DNA from: Burkholderiales bacterium
GTDB lineage: Bacteria; Pseudomonadota; Gammaproteobacteria; Burkholderiales; Burkholderiaceae_C
Direction: 5' to 3'
NCBI GenBank assembly: GCA_016219375.1
Contig: JACRNC010000023.1
Coordinates: forward strand, 310,001-374,000
Length of the DNA stretch: 64,000 bases
The notes below the pieces were generated by a model. That model saw only the letters and a program-made list of their open reading frames with translations, was not told where the DNA came from and made no database searches. This document shows, in pieces, positions 63,796 through 64,000 of this stretch; position 1 is the stretch's first letter, and each line of letters begins with the position of its first letter. Position numbers and translations under genes: made by a program.

Positions 63796-64000
63796 AGACG
63801 GGGCCGGGAGCCCATCGCCAGCGCCCGCGCGGTGTATGACAAGGTCAACCGCGCCAACGGCGCCACCTACAGCCGCAGCTGGTTCGGCGGCAAGACGGTG
63901 GGCGACAACGCCACCTACCACCCGCTGGGCGGCTGCCCCATCGGCCTGGCCACCAGCGACACCGGCGAGGTCAAGGGCTATCCGGGCCTGTACGTGATGG
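63796..64000 (+). pseudogene. 5'-truncated GMC oxidoreductase (cholesterol-oxidase-like) C-terminal fragment, runs off window
   Basis: Directly after the CHI-like stop, in the same frame, the translation reads into VYDKVNRANGATYSRSWFGG, then NATYHPLGGCPIGLATSD and GEVKGYPGLYVM. This is the GMC C-terminal domain, where HPLGGCPxG carries the active-site region and GYPGLYVMDGS is the FAD-binding end. A full enzyme has over 500 residues; here about 65 are seen, with no room for the N-terminal FAD domain. The only possible starts are internal (GTG at 63832). It is either a gene remnant or a junction artefact. Confidence 0.75.

Overview
The window is GC-rich bacterial chromosome, tightly packed with genes on both strands. 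Gene content and order point to a flagellated betaproteobacterium of the order Burkholderiales (Comamonadaceae / Rubrivivax-Leptothrix type). The pointers are: the block ABC transporter - bolA/ibaG - murA - hisGDCBHAF; the block hisIE - DUF4870 - HIT - tatABC - Deg protease - Nif3; the flagellar set flhB-flhA-flhF-flhG-fliA; a DUF1631 protein; and a short, HisZ-dependent type of HisG. I see no rRNA, tRNA, CRISPR array, insertion sequence or prophage. This is mostly core and housekeeping chromosome with a few accessory pieces.

Layout. 1-3210 (+): tail of a CtpA-type protease, moeB, a LOG-family nucleotide hydrolase and arginase. 3229-5336 (-): folE, a BLUF blue-light photoreceptor and an NAD-binding epimerase-like protein, apparently one operon. 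5512-9118 (+): mscL and a 968-residue DUF1631 protein with a long glycine-rich insert. 9280-17754: pdxA (-), then hisI-hisE-DUF4870-HIT-tatA-tatB-tatC-MATE (+), a Deg-type protease (-), a Nif3-like protein and a small unknown protein (+). 17764-27172 (-): hisF-hisA-hisH-hisB-hisC-hisD-hisG-murA-ibaG and an ABC-2 exporter. Histidine synthesis is therefore split into two oppositely oriented blocks, which suggests an inversion with a breakpoint between hisF and hisI. 27384-31242 (+): acyl-CoA-binding protein, SDR, Ada and an M20 peptidase. 31184-32668 (-): a patatin. 32877-35195 (+): a small membrane protein and an ABC exporter. 35258-35883 (+): a MazEF toxin-antitoxin pair behind a perfect palindrome. 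35939-38450 (-): feoA-feoB and a small Cys-rich partner behind a Fur-box-like site. 38723-50790 (+): flhB, flhA, flhF, a P-loop-less FlhG homologue, fliA, a soluble chemoreceptor with a C-terminal sensor domain, and two coupled diguanylate cyclases. 50958-59796 (+): an Old-Yellow-Enzyme-type reductase, a large hybrid sensor kinase with a single-domain response regulator, an acyl-CoA synthetase and a class II aldolase. 59885-62079 (-): pta-ackA behind a 27-nt perfect palindrome. 62559-62774 (-): a tiny zinc-ribbon-like protein. 63127-63795 (+): a chalcone-isomerase-like secreted protein, followed in the same frame by the 3' end of a GMC oxidoreductase that has no 5' end.

How the parts work together. 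Histidine genes: HisG/E/I/A/H/F/B/C/D cover the whole route except histidinol-phosphate phosphatase, because HisB here is the dehydratase domain only; HisZ must also be encoded elsewhere. Motility: FlhA and FlhB form the export gate, FlhF and the FlhG homologue handle flagellar placement and number, FliA is the late sigma factor, and the chemoreceptor and cyclic-di-GMP enzymes link motility to signalling. Iron uptake (Feo) and acetate/acetyl-CoA interconversion (Pta-AckA) each have a visible palindromic control site. All calls are from reading the sequence and translations; no database search was run.
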